Source of the DNA: Trueperaceae bacterium
GTDB taxonomy: Bacteria; Deinococcota; Deinococci; Deinococcales; Trueperaceae
DNA: 9,460 nt
Reading direction: 5' to 3'
Assembly: GCA_029210865.1 (NCBI GenBank)
Contig: JARGGE010000080.1
Location: 1-9,460 of the forward strand
Of the stretch, positions 1-6,272 are shown piece after piece; position 1 is the stretch's first letter; each line of letters starts with the position of its first letter. The notes beneath the pieces were generated by a model. The model was not told where the DNA came from. It did no database searches and saw only the letters and a program-made list of their open reading frames with translations. The translations under genes and the position numbers were made by a program.

Positions 1-981
1 CGGGTCGTCGCGCGTCCCCTCGGCCGCCTCGAGGGTCCCCGAGTTGCCCGTCAGCCCGACCACCTGGCCCTGCACGACGGCCTGGCCGACCTGCACGTCG
101 GCCGGGATCTCGGACAGGTGGGCGTAGCGGCTCACGTAGCCGCTCACGTGCTCGACCCAGACCTGGCGGCCCCGGAGCTGGTCGAGGATCTCGGCGGGGG
201 TGGAGAGCACCCGCTGCGCCTCGGCGATGATGCCTTCGTACTCGGCCAGGTTCAGCTCGACGTAGTCGTGGTCGGCGCGCACGACGCGGCCGTCGGCGAC
301 GGCGACGATCGGCGTGCCGAAGGCGATCTGCGCCGTGCCCGACACCGCGCGGTCGTAGAAGTCGAAGCCCTCGTGGGTGCCGTTGCGGTACGCGCGCGGG
401 GCGTTCGGCCAGTGCGCGGCCCGCGAGCTGATCGTCGATCCGGCGACCGGGATCACGTAGCCGCTGGGCCAGCCGCGCACGAACGGTTCCTCGGCCAGGT
501 CGCGCAGGCGCGCGAAGAGGCCGCTGTTGCGAACGGCCGCGTTCGCCGTGGCGTGCTCGACCACGCCCGACCCGGCGGCGTCGCGAACCGTGGGGTCGGC
601 ACCGGCGTTGAGCAGCAGCAGCGGCGCCCGCACGTCGGACGCGTGGCGCAAGGCGAGCAGGAGCGCGGTGCTGCCGTCGGCGGCCGCCCACTGGACGTCG
701 GCCCCGGCGTCGAGGAGCAGCTCGAGCGCGGTCGTCCGGCCGGCCAGCGCCGCGACGTGCAGCGGCGGCCGTCCTTCGGCGTCGAGGACGGCCAGGTCGG
801 CACCGGCCTCGAGGGCGGCGGTCAAGGCGGCGTCGTCCCCCGAGGCGAGCGCCGTCAGGACCGCCGGCACCGGCGGCGGGCCGGGATCGCGGGCGAAGGG
901 GTTGGGGAGGAACTCGAATCGCCACGCCACCGCGACGGCGGCGACGAGCACGACCAGAACGACGACGGCGATGCGGGCCAT
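1..981 (-). CDS. Membrane-anchored ankyrin-repeat / M23 (LytM-type) metallopeptidase, C-terminus cut by window edge
   Basis: 327 codons are visible from an ATG at 981 (complement); the frame is still open at base 1. Residues 1-20 (MARIAVVVLVVLVAAVAVAW) form one hydrophobic segment, either an uncleaved anchor or a signal peptide, so the rest is probably outside the membrane. Residues about 40-135 hold two to three ankyrin repeats (GRPPLHVAALAGR, LELLLDAGADV, LLLLNAGADP). Residues about 175 to the edge are an M23 peptidase domain: THEGFD supplies His203 and Asp207 of the HxxxD zinc motif, FGTPIVAVADG is the usual beta strand, YAHLS supplies the conserved His288, and VQVGQAVVQGQVVGLTGNSG is the typical hairpin. 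The final HxH zinc motif would follow immediately outside the window. M23 enzymes usually cut peptidoglycan cross-bridges, or act as inactive LytM activators. About 35 extra residues, partly helical-looking (ELNLAEYEGIIAEAQRVL), sit between the Asp motif and YAHLS. Divergent from the MATE gene. Family call is firm; substrate unknown. Confidence 0.85.
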   Translation of the reverse strand, partial: MARIAVVVLVVLVAAVAVAWRFEFLPNPFARDPGPPPVPAVLTALASGDDAALTAALEAGADLAVLDAEGRPPLHVAALAGRTTALELLLDAGADVQWAAADGSTALLLALRHASDVRAPLLLLNAGADPTVRDAAGSGVVEHATANAAVRNSGLFARLRDLAEEPFVRGWPSGYVIPVAGSTISSRAAHWPNAPRAYRNGTHEGFDFYDRAVSGTAQIAFGTPIVAVADGRVVRADHDYVELNLAEYEGIIAEAQRVLSTPAEILDQLRGRQVWVEHVSGYVSRYAHLSEIPADVQVGQAVVQGQVVGLTGNSGTLEAAEGTRDDP

Positions 982-986
982 GCCCC

Positions 987-992
987 AACGTA
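987..992 (-). promoter_or_regulatory. Possible -10 element (TACGTT) of the ankyrin-M23 gene
   Basis: Read on the minus strand, TACGTT lies 5 bases before the ATG at 981 and fits the TANNNT pattern. There is no Shine-Dalgarno sequence, only GGGGC. A leaderless or very short-leader transcript is possible. Short degenerate motif, so support is weak. Confidence 0.25.
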
Positions 993-1058
993 CCGCTTCA
1001 CGGCGATGAGAAGGTTCGGTCCGCGCCGGCGGCGCCCGGACGGAGGGCAGCCGCGCGG

Positions 1059-1064
1059 TAGAGT
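1059..1064 (+). promoter_or_regulatory. -10 element (TAGAGT) for a leaderless MATE transcript
   Basis: TAGAGT is followed by exactly 7 bases and then GTG at 1072, which places the expected transcription start on or next to the start codon. No Shine-Dalgarno sequence precedes either candidate start. The same motif context (GGTAGA-C/G-T, 7 bases, GTG) recurs at 2432. No convincing -35 box is visible. Inference from geometry only. Confidence 0.45.
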
Positions 1065-1071
1065 GGCGCGC

Positions 1072-2448
1072 GTGCTGGACGCCGTGCGTCGCGAGACCCC
1101 CATCCTGGTGGCGGTGGCCCTACCGCTGGCGGTCGCCCAGATCGCGCAGCACGCGATGGGCTTCGTCGACACGCTCATGGCCGGCCGGCTCGGTCCCGAC
1201 GCGCTGGCCGGGATCGCGCTCGGTAGCGTCGCCTTCTTCGTGGTCGCCGTCGTGCTCTCGTCGACGCTCTTCGCGGTGGGGCCGCTCGTGGCCCAGGCGA
1301 CCGGGGCGCACCGTCCCGAGGAGGCGGTCCGCGCCCTGCGTCAAGGCGTGCTGTGGGCGCTGGCCCTCACCCCGCCGGCCACGGGGCTGCTGTTCGCGAT
1401 GCCGACGCTCCTGCGGGTCCTGGGGCAGGACCCGACGGTGGTCGAGTTGGCGTCGGCGTACCTGCGCACCGTCGCCTTCGCGATGGGGCCGTTGCTCGTC
1501 TTCACCGCGTTGCGCGCGTACCTCGAGGGGCAGGGCCACACGCGCCCGCTGATGTACGTGGCGATCGTCGGGGTGGGGCTGAACGTCGTCGCCAACCAGG
1601 CGTTCATGTTCGGTCGCTGGGGGTTCCCCGCGCTCGGCCTGGCGGGTACCGGGGTGGCGACGAGCCTCGTCTACGCCGCGATGGCGCTGCTCGCGCTCGC
1701 CTACGTCGGTTGGCGCTACCGCGCGCCCTCGGCGCTCGGAGGCCGCTGGCGCTGGGACGGGCCGACGGCGCGCGAGATCGTCCGCCTGGGCTGGCCGATC
1801 TCGGTGACGGTCGGCTTCGAGACCGGCCTCTTCGCGGTGTCGGCGCTGCTCATGGGCCGCATCGGGGCGGCCGAGCTCGCCGGCCACCAGATCGCCATCC
1901 AGTCGGCCTCGATGACCTTCATGCTGCCGCTCGCGCTGGGGGTCGCGACGAGCGCCCGCGTCGGCCACGCCGTTGGGCGCCGCGACCCCATCGGCGCGCG
2001 CGCGGCGGGGGCGGTCGGCATCGGGCTCGCGCTGCTCCTGATGGTCGCGACGGCGGCGCTCTTCCGCTTCGCCCCGGGGGCGGTCGTGGGCTTGTACCTC
2101 GACGTCCGCGACCCGGCGAACGCGCTGGTCGTCGGCCACGCCGTGGTGTTCCTGGGCGTGGCCGCCGCCTTCCAGCTCTTCGACGGGCTGCAGGTGACCG
2201 CCATCGGCGCCCTGCGCGGCCTGAAGGACACGCGCGCGCCCATGTGGATCACGATGGTGTCGTACTGGCTGGTCGGCCTCGGCAGTGGCCTGGCGCTCGC
2301 GTTCGGGGCCGGCCTGGGGGGCGTCGGCCTGTGGTGGGGCCTGGTGCTGGGTCTGGCCGTCGCCGGAGGCGCGCTGTTCGCGCGCTTCCTCGTCCTGGTC
2401 CGCCGCTGGCGCCCGGCCCCGACGCCCCTGGTAGACTCCACCGCGTGA
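1072..2448 (+). CDS. MATE-family multidrug/Na+ (or H+) antiporter, NorM-like
   Basis: 458 residues, the usual length for NorM-type MATE exporters, with about 12 hydrophobic spans in two MatE halves (about 10-170 and 235-400). It should export cationic or toxic compounds from cytoplasm to outside in exchange for Na+ or H+. Family features seen: FVDTLMAGRLG in span 1 (Asp33), AYLEGQGHTRPLM near 149-161, NVVANQAFMFG, Glu250 in GFETGLF, and Asp371 in FQLFDGLQ, which correspond to membrane acidic residues important in NorM proteins. The frame is open back to ATG 1006, but residues from there are Arg/Gly/Pro-rich and unlike any MATE start. GTG 1072 gives the typical beginning (LDAVRRETPILVAVALPL) and has a -10-like box 7 bases upstream. 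Its stop overlaps the next gene start (GTGA). The exported compound cannot be read from the sequence. Confidence 0.9.
   Translation: MLDAVRRETPILVAVALPLAVAQIAQHAMGFVDTLMAGRLGPDALAGIALGSVAFFVVAVVLSSTLFAVGPLVAQATGAHRPEEAVRALRQGVLWALALTPPATGLLFAMPTLLRVLGQDPTVVELASAYLRTVAFAMGPLLVFTALRAYLEGQGHTRPLMYVAIVGVGLNVVANQAFMFGRWGFPALGLAGTGVATSLVYAAMALLALAYVGWRYRAPSALGGRWRWDGPTAREIVRLGWPISVTVGFETGLFAVSALLMGRIGAAELAGHQIAIQSASMTFMLPLALGVATSARVGHAVGRRDPIGARAAGAVGIGLALLLMVATAALFRFAPGAVVGLYLDVRDPANALVVGHAVVFLGVAAAFQLFDGLQVTAIGALRGLKDTRAPMWITMVSYWLVGLGSGLALAFGAGLGGVGLWWGLVLGLAVAGGALFARFLVLVRRWRPAPTPLVDSTA
2432..2437 (+). promoter_or_regulatory. Internal extended -10 (TGGTAGACT) for the 43-residue gene
   Basis: TAGACT, preceded by TGG (an extended -10 context), lies inside the last codons of the MATE gene. 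Seven bases then separate it from GTG 2445, the same spacing as at 1059-1072. It could start a leaderless mRNA for the small protein even when the MATE transcript is absent. No -35 box is visible. It doubles as coding sequence (Leu-Val-Asp-Ser), so chance is possible. Confidence 0.4.
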
Positions 2449-2576
2449 GCACCCTGACCTCGATCGCCCTGTACTCGGTCCTCGTCCTCGGCGGCCTGAC
2501 GTTCTTCGCGACCGCGCTGGTCGTGCTCGGTGGCTGGCTCGTCCAGAACACCCACGACCCCGACGCGCACCACTGA
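2445..2576 (+). CDS. Small single-span membrane protein (43 residues), unknown function
   Basis: GTG 2445 overlaps the MATE stop codon as GTGA, a normal sign of translational coupling. The product begins STLTSIALYSVLVLGG, continues as one hydrophobic segment (residues about 7-33), and ends in a polar, His/Asp-rich tail (QNTHDPDAHH). It has one transmembrane helix and no recognised domain. Coding status rests on the stop-start overlap, the upstream TAGACT box at leaderless spacing, and clean membrane-protein composition. Possible roles are a small partner of the adjacent exporter or of another membrane complex; neither is shown by the sequence. The His-rich tail could bind metal, but that is speculation. 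Confidence 0.6.
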   Translation: MSTLTSIALYSVLVLGGLTFFATALVVLGGWLVQNTHDPDAHH

Positions 2577-2592
2577 GCCGCGGCGCGGCCAC

Positions 2593-3093
2593 GTGCGCAC
2601 GCCGCTGACGCCGTTCTTCGCCGCCGAGGTCCCGTCCGGACCGGTGGCGGGCGCGGCGTTGCGCTTCGCGTACGGGAGCGTCTTCCTCGCCCAGACGCTC
2701 CTCGCGCTCGTCATCGGTACCGCCCTGGCCGCGGCGCTGCCGACCTCGCCCCGCCCGAACGATGCGATCGCCGCGGTGTTGCTCGCCTTCGGGGTCGTGC
2801 ATCTACCGCTGGGCGTCGTGTTGGCGTGGGCGGCGAGCCGCGCCCCGGGGAAGGGGACCGCGCTGGGCGGCGCGATCGCCGCGGCGGTCGCGCTGTCGGT
2901 CCCCGCCTGGTTCCTGGCCCTCGCCGTGCTCTCGGCCCAGCGCTCACCCTTCCTGTTCGCCGGCGCTGGCGTCCTGGCGGTCGGGTACGCGCTCGGCTTC
3001 GCGCTCGTGCCGCGCTTCGTGCGCGCCGCCTGCGCGCCGGTCGTCCGCGGTGAGGACGCGGTGGCCGATCAGGGCTCGTCGGCCGCTTCCTGA
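2593..3093 (+). CDS. Four-span integral membrane protein, unknown function
   Basis: 166 residues from GTG 2593, 16 bases after the 43-residue gene. Four hydrophobic segments are clear: about 22-49, 58-81, 90-115 and 119-140. They are joined by short loops, including a positively charged SRAPGKG loop, and followed by a soluble acidic tail (VVRGEDAVADQGSSAAS). I recognise no family. The frame stays open upstream to ATG 2530, but that extension is Thr/Pro/Arg-rich and lies inside the 43-residue gene, so GTG 2593 (RTPLTPFFAAEVPSG) is preferred. No good Shine-Dalgarno sequence is seen, as for its neighbours. The 3' end overlaps the convergent Lrp-family gene by 25 bases. Probably cotranscribed with the MATE gene. 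Confidence 0.7.
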   Translation: MRTPLTPFFAAEVPSGPVAGAALRFAYGSVFLAQTLLALVIGTALAAALPTSPRPNDAIAAVLLAFGVVHLPLGVVLAWAASRAPGKGTALGGAIAAAVALSVPAWFLALAVLSAQRSPFLFAGAGVLAVGYALGFALVPRFVRAACAPVVRGEDAVADQGSSAAS

Positions 3094-3551
3094 GCGGCGA
3101 ACCAGGCCTTCCAATCCCACGAGCTCTTGTGCACCTTGGCGAGCTGGAACGTCTCGGTCGAGACGAGCCCGGGCAGCGCCGCCGGGAGTTCGTGGGTCAT
3201 GAAGGTGTGGAGCTCGTCGATGTCGCGATGCAGGGTCTGGATGATCAGGTCGGCGGCACCGAACGAGGCGCCGACGAAGCGGACGTTCGGGTAGGCGGTC
3301 AGGCGCTCCGCGCTGCCCTGCACGGTGCCGGGGCGGAGCCGGAGCATCGCGATCGCCGCCACTTCGACGCCCAGCGCGAGCGGGTCGCCGACGGCGGTGA
3401 TGCGCATGAGCCCGGAGTCGACGAGCTTGGCGACGCGGTGACGGACCGTGGCCTCGGCCACCCCCAGGTCGCGGGCGATGTCGCGGTAGGGCCGTCGCCC
3501 GTCGTCCTCCAGGGCGGCCAGCAGCGAACGGTCGAGGGCGTCGAGGGTCAC
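3069..3551 (-). CDS. Lrp/AsnC-family transcriptional regulator
   Basis: 160 residues from a GTG start at 3551 (complement), the usual family size. Residues 3-50 form the N-terminal winged helix-turn-helix: LDALDRSLLAALEDDGRRPYRDIARDLG, then the recognition helix AEATVRHRVAKLVDSG. Residues about 62-140 match the alpha/beta RAM (effector-binding, oligomerising) domain, including NVRFVGASFGAADLIIQ and HTFMTHELPAALPGLVSTETF. Lrp/AsnC proteins bind DNA as dimers to octamers and respond to amino acids or related small molecules. It is divergent from the peptide-type ABC operon with a 179-base gap that holds a 15-bp inverted repeat, so it probably controls that operon and itself. The loop that in many family members reads G-D/Y-Y-D has FGAAD here, so its ligand may differ. 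The C-terminal tail (SSWDWKAWFAAQEAADEP) is slightly long. Confidence 0.9.
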   Translation of the reverse strand: MTLDALDRSLLAALEDDGRRPYRDIARDLGVAEATVRHRVAKLVDSGLMRITAVGDPLALGVEVAAIAMLRLRPGTVQGSAERLTAYPNVRFVGASFGAADLIIQTLHRDIDELHTFMTHELPAALPGLVSTETFQLAKVHKSSWDWKAWFAAQEAADEP

Positions 3552-3596
3552 CGCGGACGGCCCGGTCGCGCGGCACGATGGATTGCGCGGTGCATA

Positions 3597-3602
3597 ACCA
3601 TA
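3597..3602 (-). promoter_or_regulatory. Possible -10 element (TATGGT) of the Lrp-family gene
   Basis: On the minus strand TATGGT stands about 45 bases before the GTG start. No good -35 hexamer lies at 16-18 bases; the inverted repeat at 3615-3629 covers that position. This would suit autoregulation, but the box alone is weak evidence. Confidence 0.3.
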
Positions 3603-3614
3603 GAACCCTGTGTA

Positions 3615-3629
3615 CTACGGAACGCGTAG
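3615..3629. promoter_or_regulatory. 15-bp inverted repeat, candidate Lrp-family operator
   Basis: CTACG-GAACG-CGTAG: two perfect 5-base arms around a 5-base centre. Lrp/AsnC proteins classically bind degenerate 15-bp palindromes of this form. It lies between the divergent regulator gene and the transport operon. It covers the -35 region of the candidate regulator promoter, and it lies about 54-68 bases before the expected operon start site, a usual place for an activator. Assignment to this regulator is inference from position and size. Confidence 0.4.
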
Positions 3630-3646
3630 AGAAGCAAGCGTGAAGG

Positions 3647-3676
3647 TTGACAAAACGCAAGATGGACGTGTAGCGT
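3647..3676 (+). promoter_or_regulatory. Sigma-70-type promoter of the peptide-transport operon
   Basis: A perfect TTGACA at 3647-3652 is followed by 18 bases and TAGCGT at 3671-3676. Expected start is near 3683, giving a leader of about 48 bases that ends in AGGAGG (3721-3726), 4 bases before ATG 3731. The region is AT-richer than the flanking genes (about 47 percent GC over 3591-3660), which supports a real promoter. Confidence 0.65.
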
Positions 3677-3692
3677 CTGCGCACCCCGATCG

Positions 3693-3720
3693 CGGCCCGC
3701 GGCCGTCACCGGGTCGACCC
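3693..3720 (+). other. Short palindromes in the operon 5' leader
   Basis: CGGCC-CGC-GGCCG (3693-3705) can form a 5-bp hairpin. GGGTCGACCC (3711-3720) is a perfect 10-bp palindrome directly before the AGGAGG ribosome-binding site. In GC-rich DNA such short palindromes arise often by chance. They might stabilise the 5' end of the mRNA or modulate ribosome access; no riboswitch architecture is recognised. Confidence 0.2.
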
Positions 3721-3730
3721 AGGAGGACCC

Positions 3731-5227
3731 ATGAAGCGTTGGTTGCTCGCCCTCACCACCGCCCTGCTCGTCGGGACGGTGCTCGCCCAGACGACCGTGC
3801 GGATCGGCTTGGCCGAGGACCCGGACGTCCTCGACCCGGACCTCGGCCGCACCTACGTCGGCCGCATCGTGTTCGCGAGCCTGTGCGACAAGCTGTTCGA
3901 GCTGACGCCGAGCGCCGAGATCGTGCCGATGCTCGCGACGGGCTACACCACGTCGGCGGACGGGCTCACGCTCACGCTGGGTCTTCGCCAGGGCGTCGTC
4001 TTCCACGACGGCACCGCCTTCGATGCCGAGGCCGTGGTCTACAACCTCGAGCGCTCGCTCGAGCTGCCCGGCTCGAACCGGCGCAGCGAGATCGCGCAGA
4101 TCACCGACGTGGTCGCCAGCGGCCCCTTCGAGGTGACGATCACGCTGTCGCAGCCGTTCGCGCCGCTGATCGCCCAGCTCGCCGACCGGGCCGGCATGAT
4201 GGTCTCGCCCACCGCCGCCGAGGCGGCGGGTGAGGGCTTCGGCAACGCCCCGGTGTGCGCGGGGCCCTTCCGCTTCGTCGACCGCGTCGCCCAGGACCGC
4301 ATCACCGTCGAGCGCTTCCCCGATTACTGGGACGCCGACCGCATCCACGTCGACCGCGTGGTCTACCTGCCCATCCCCGACACGTCGGTGCGCCTCGCGA
4401 ACCTCCAGTCGGGCGACCTGCAGCTGATCGAACGGCCGGCCCCGTCGGATCTCTCGATCGTCGAGGCGGATCCCTCGCTCGTCGTCCAGAGCGCCCCGAG
4501 CCTCGGCTACCAGGGCATCACGGTCAACGTCTCGAACCCGGGTCCGCGCGACCATCCGCTCTCGGACGTCCGCGTGCGTGAGGCGCTCGAGCTCGCGCTC
4601 GATCGGAACGTGATCAACCAGGTGGTGTTCGACGGCCTGTTCGTCGTCGGGAACCAGCCGGTGCCCCCTTCGAGCCCGTGGTACATCGCGGAACTCCCGA
4701 TCCCCGCCCGCGACGTCGAGCGCGCCAAGGCGCTGCTCGCCGAGGCCGGCTACGAGCGGGTGGCGTTCGAGCTGATGGTGGGCAACAACCCGCAAGGGGT
4801 CCGCATCGGCGAGGTCATCCAGGCGCTCGTCGCCGAGGCCGGGTTCGACGTCAGCATCCGCGCCACCGAGTTCGCGAGCGCGCTGACCCTTCAAGAGGAG
4901 GGGGCCTACGACGTCTTCCAGGTCGGCTGGTCCGGGCGCCTCGACCCCGACGGCAACATCCACCAGTTCCACACCTGCGAAGGCAACCTGAACGAGACCG
5001 GTTACTGCGACGCCGAGACCACGGCGCTCCTCGATGCCGCGCGCGCCGCCGGTGACCCGGCCGAGCGCTACGACCTCTACCGCCGAGCGGCCGAGCGGTA
5101 CCTGCCCCACCGCCACATCATCTACCTGTACCACCAGCAGCTGTTCTTCCCGCACACGGCGGACCTCGAGGGCTTCGTCGCCTACCCAGACGGCCTGATC
5201 CGCCTGCAGGACGTGCGCCTGAACTGA
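3731..5227 (+). CDS. Periplasmic substrate-binding protein of a peptide-type (family 5, DppA/GsiB-like) ABC importer
   Basis: 498 residues. Residues 1-19 are a Sec signal (MKRWLLALTTALLVGTVLA, cut before QTT) with no lipobox Cys, so the mature protein is soluble and secreted. The rest is an SBP_bac_5 fold: VRIGLAEDPDVLDPDLGRTY at the mature start, LRQGVVFHDGTAFDAEAVVYNLERSL (85-109) as the family signature region, SDVRVREALELALDRNVINQVVFDGL (278-303), and GWSGRLDPDGNIHQFHTC (399-416). Four Cys (52, 176, 416, 426) may form one or two disulfides. It should deliver a peptide, opine or similar amide compound to the permeases encoded next. Where OppA/DppA carry an Asp for the peptide amino group, the visual alignment places Arg403 (WSGRLDP), so ordinary free-amino peptides may not be the ligand; this is tentative. 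Start supported by AGGAGG 4 bases upstream and by the signal peptide. Confidence 0.92.
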   Translation: MKRWLLALTTALLVGTVLAQTTVRIGLAEDPDVLDPDLGRTYVGRIVFASLCDKLFELTPSAEIVPMLATGYTTSADGLTLTLGLRQGVVFHDGTAFDAEAVVYNLERSLELPGSNRRSEIAQITDVVASGPFEVTITLSQPFAPLIAQLADRAGMMVSPTAAEAAGEGFGNAPVCAGPFRFVDRVAQDRITVERFPDYWDADRIHVDRVVYLPIPDTSVRLANLQSGDLQLIERPAPSDLSIVEADPSLVVQSAPSLGYQGITVNVSNPGPRDHPLSDVRVREALELALDRNVINQVVFDGLFVVGNQPVPPSSPWYIAELPIPARDVERAKALLAEAGYERVAFELMVGNNPQGVRIGEVIQALVAEAGFDVSIRATEFASALTLQEEGAYDVFQVGWSGRLDPDGNIHQFHTCEGNLNETGYCDAETTALLDAARAAGDPAERYDLYRRAAERYLPHRHIIYLYHQQLFFPHTADLEGFVAYPDGLIRLQDVRLN

Positions 5228-5271
5228 GGACGCCTTCGGACGCCCCCCGGGTCCACCGGGGGGGCGTCCTC
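5226..5271 (+). terminator. Strong intra-operon hairpin after the binding-protein gene
   Basis: GGACGCCCCCCGG (5238-5250) pairs with CCGGGGGGGCGTCC (5256-5269) across a 5-base loop (GTCCA), leaving one bulged G. No T-run follows, so it is at best an inefficient terminator; it may instead block 3' exonucleases. A second copy of the left arm, GAGGACGCC (5226-5234), starting inside the stop codon, can pair perfectly with GGCGTCCTC (5263-5271), so two alternative pairings exist. In ABC import operons a hairpin here commonly keeps binding protein in excess over permease. Confidence 0.6.
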
Positions 5272-5308
5272 CGAGCGCGGCCCGCACGCCCGGGCCGCCG
5301 CGTCCGCT

Positions 5309-5313
5309 GGAGG
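5309..5313 (+). promoter_or_regulatory. Ribosome-binding site (GGAGG) that fixes the first permease start
   Basis: GGAGG overlaps the upstream GTG at 5313, which therefore cannot be its start codon. It stands 5 bases before GTG 5319, which is the likely start. Confidence 0.65.
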
Positions 5314-5318
5314 TGGGC

Positions 5319-6272
5319 GTGTTCCGATTCGCGCTCAACCGAGCCCTCACCGCCATCCCGACGCTGCTGATCGTCACCCTCATGGTGTTCGGCATCCAGC
5401 GTTCGCTGCCCGGCGACCCTGCCACGATCCTGGCCGGCGAGCAGAAGGACCCCGAGGTCATCGCGTTCCTGCGTGAACGTTACCGGCTCGACGACCCGGT
5501 CCCCGTCCAGTACCTCGCCTGGCTCGGCCAGGTGGCGCGTGGCGACCTCGGGACGTCGCTCCGCACGAACCAGCCCGTATCTGAACTGATCCTCGAGAAG
5601 CTCCCGGTGACCATCGAACTGGCGCTGCTCTCGCTCCTCGTGGCGGTCGCGATCGCGATCCCGGCCGGCGTCGTAGCGGCGGTGCGCAAGGGGAGCCTGG
5701 CCGACCACTCGGCCACGGTCTTCGCGTTGTCGGGCCTCTCGGTGCCGAACTTCTGGCTCGGGATCATGCTCATCCTGTTCTTCTCCGTCCAGCTCCGATG
5801 GCTTCCGGCGTCCGGGTTCGTGCCGCTCCTGGAGGACCCGATCGAGAACCTGCGGCGGATGCTCATGCCCGCCTTCGTGCTCGGTACCGGGCTCGCGGCG
5901 GTCCTCATGCGCCAGATGCGCTCGTCCATGCTGGAGGTCCTGCAGCAGGACTTCGTCCGCACCGCCCACGCCAAGGGCGCGCGAGGAATCGTCGTCATCG
6001 TTCGGCACGCGATGCGCAACGCACTGCTGCCCGTGGTGACGGTGCTCGGCCTCCAGCTCGGTGCGCTGCTCTCCGGCGCGGTCCTCACGGAGCAGGTCTT
6101 CACCATCCCTGGCTTCGGCAAGCTCGTCGTCGACGCCGTGTTCAACCGCGACTACGCGGTCGTGCAAGGCGTCGTGTTGTTCACCGCCGCCGCGTACATC
6201 GCGATCAACCTGGTCGTCGACGTGCTCTACGCGGTGTTGAACCCCAAGATCGCCTTCCTGGGGCGCGGATGA
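5319..6272 (+). CDS. ABC transporter permease, DppB/GsiC type
   Basis: 317 residues from GTG 5319, chosen because GGAGG lies 5 bases upstream; a GTG two codons earlier overlaps that site. The start FRFALNRALTAIPTLLIVT is the normal DppB-type N-terminus. Next come SLPGDPA (31-37), YRLDDPVPVQYLAWLGQVARGDLGTSLRTNQPV (the conserved periplasmic stretch before the second span) and about six membrane spans. The cytoplasmic EAA loop, which docks the ATPase, begins near residue 211 (DFVRTAHAKGARG), and the end is QVFTIPGFGKLVVDAVFNRDYAVVQG, a family hallmark. It forms the import channel together with the next gene, reading ATGA at the junction. It lies 91 bases after the binding-protein gene. An ATPase partner is needed but not encoded in the window. 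Confidence 0.92.
   Translation: MFRFALNRALTAIPTLLIVTLMVFGIQRSLPGDPATILAGEQKDPEVIAFLRERYRLDDPVPVQYLAWLGQVARGDLGTSLRTNQPVSELILEKLPVTIELALLSLLVAVAIAIPAGVVAAVRKGSLADHSATVFALSGLSVPNFWLGIMLILFFSVQLRWLPASGFVPLLEDPIENLRRMLMPAFVLGTGLAAVLMRQMRSSMLEVLQQDFVRTAHAKGARGIVVIVRHAMRNALLPVVTVLGLQLGALLSGAVLTEQVFTIPGFGKLVVDAVFNRDYAVVQGVVLFTAAAYIAINLVVDVLYAVLNPKIAFLGRG

Noticed and set aside
453..803. Minus-strand ATG frame of 116 codons within the ankyrin-M23 gene
   Set aside because: Ser/Arg/Pro-rich out-of-frame translation; the neighbouring minus-strand frame encodes recognisable ankyrin repeats and M23 motifs.
118..1071. N-terminal extension of the MATE frame back to base 118 (or to ATG 1006)
   Set aside because: The extension is opposite the ankyrin-M23 gene, is Arg/Gly/Val-rich without family similarity, and a normal-length MATE protein starts at GTG 1072.
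1120..2802. Long minus-strand open frame (560 codons) opposite the MATE gene
   Set aside because: The product is a low-complexity Arg/Gly/Glu/Asp-rich chain without domains, as expected opposite a GC-rich coding gene with high third-position GC. The plus strand encodes a clear MATE protein.
5313..5315. GTG 5313 as the first permease start
   Set aside because: It lies inside the GGAGG ribosome-binding site; GTG 5319 has proper spacing.
3548..5461. Minus-strand open frame of 637 codons opposite the binding protein
   Set aside because: Shadow frame: repetitive Val/Glu/Gly/Arg composition, no motifs, and it runs through the divergent promoter region and the hairpin.
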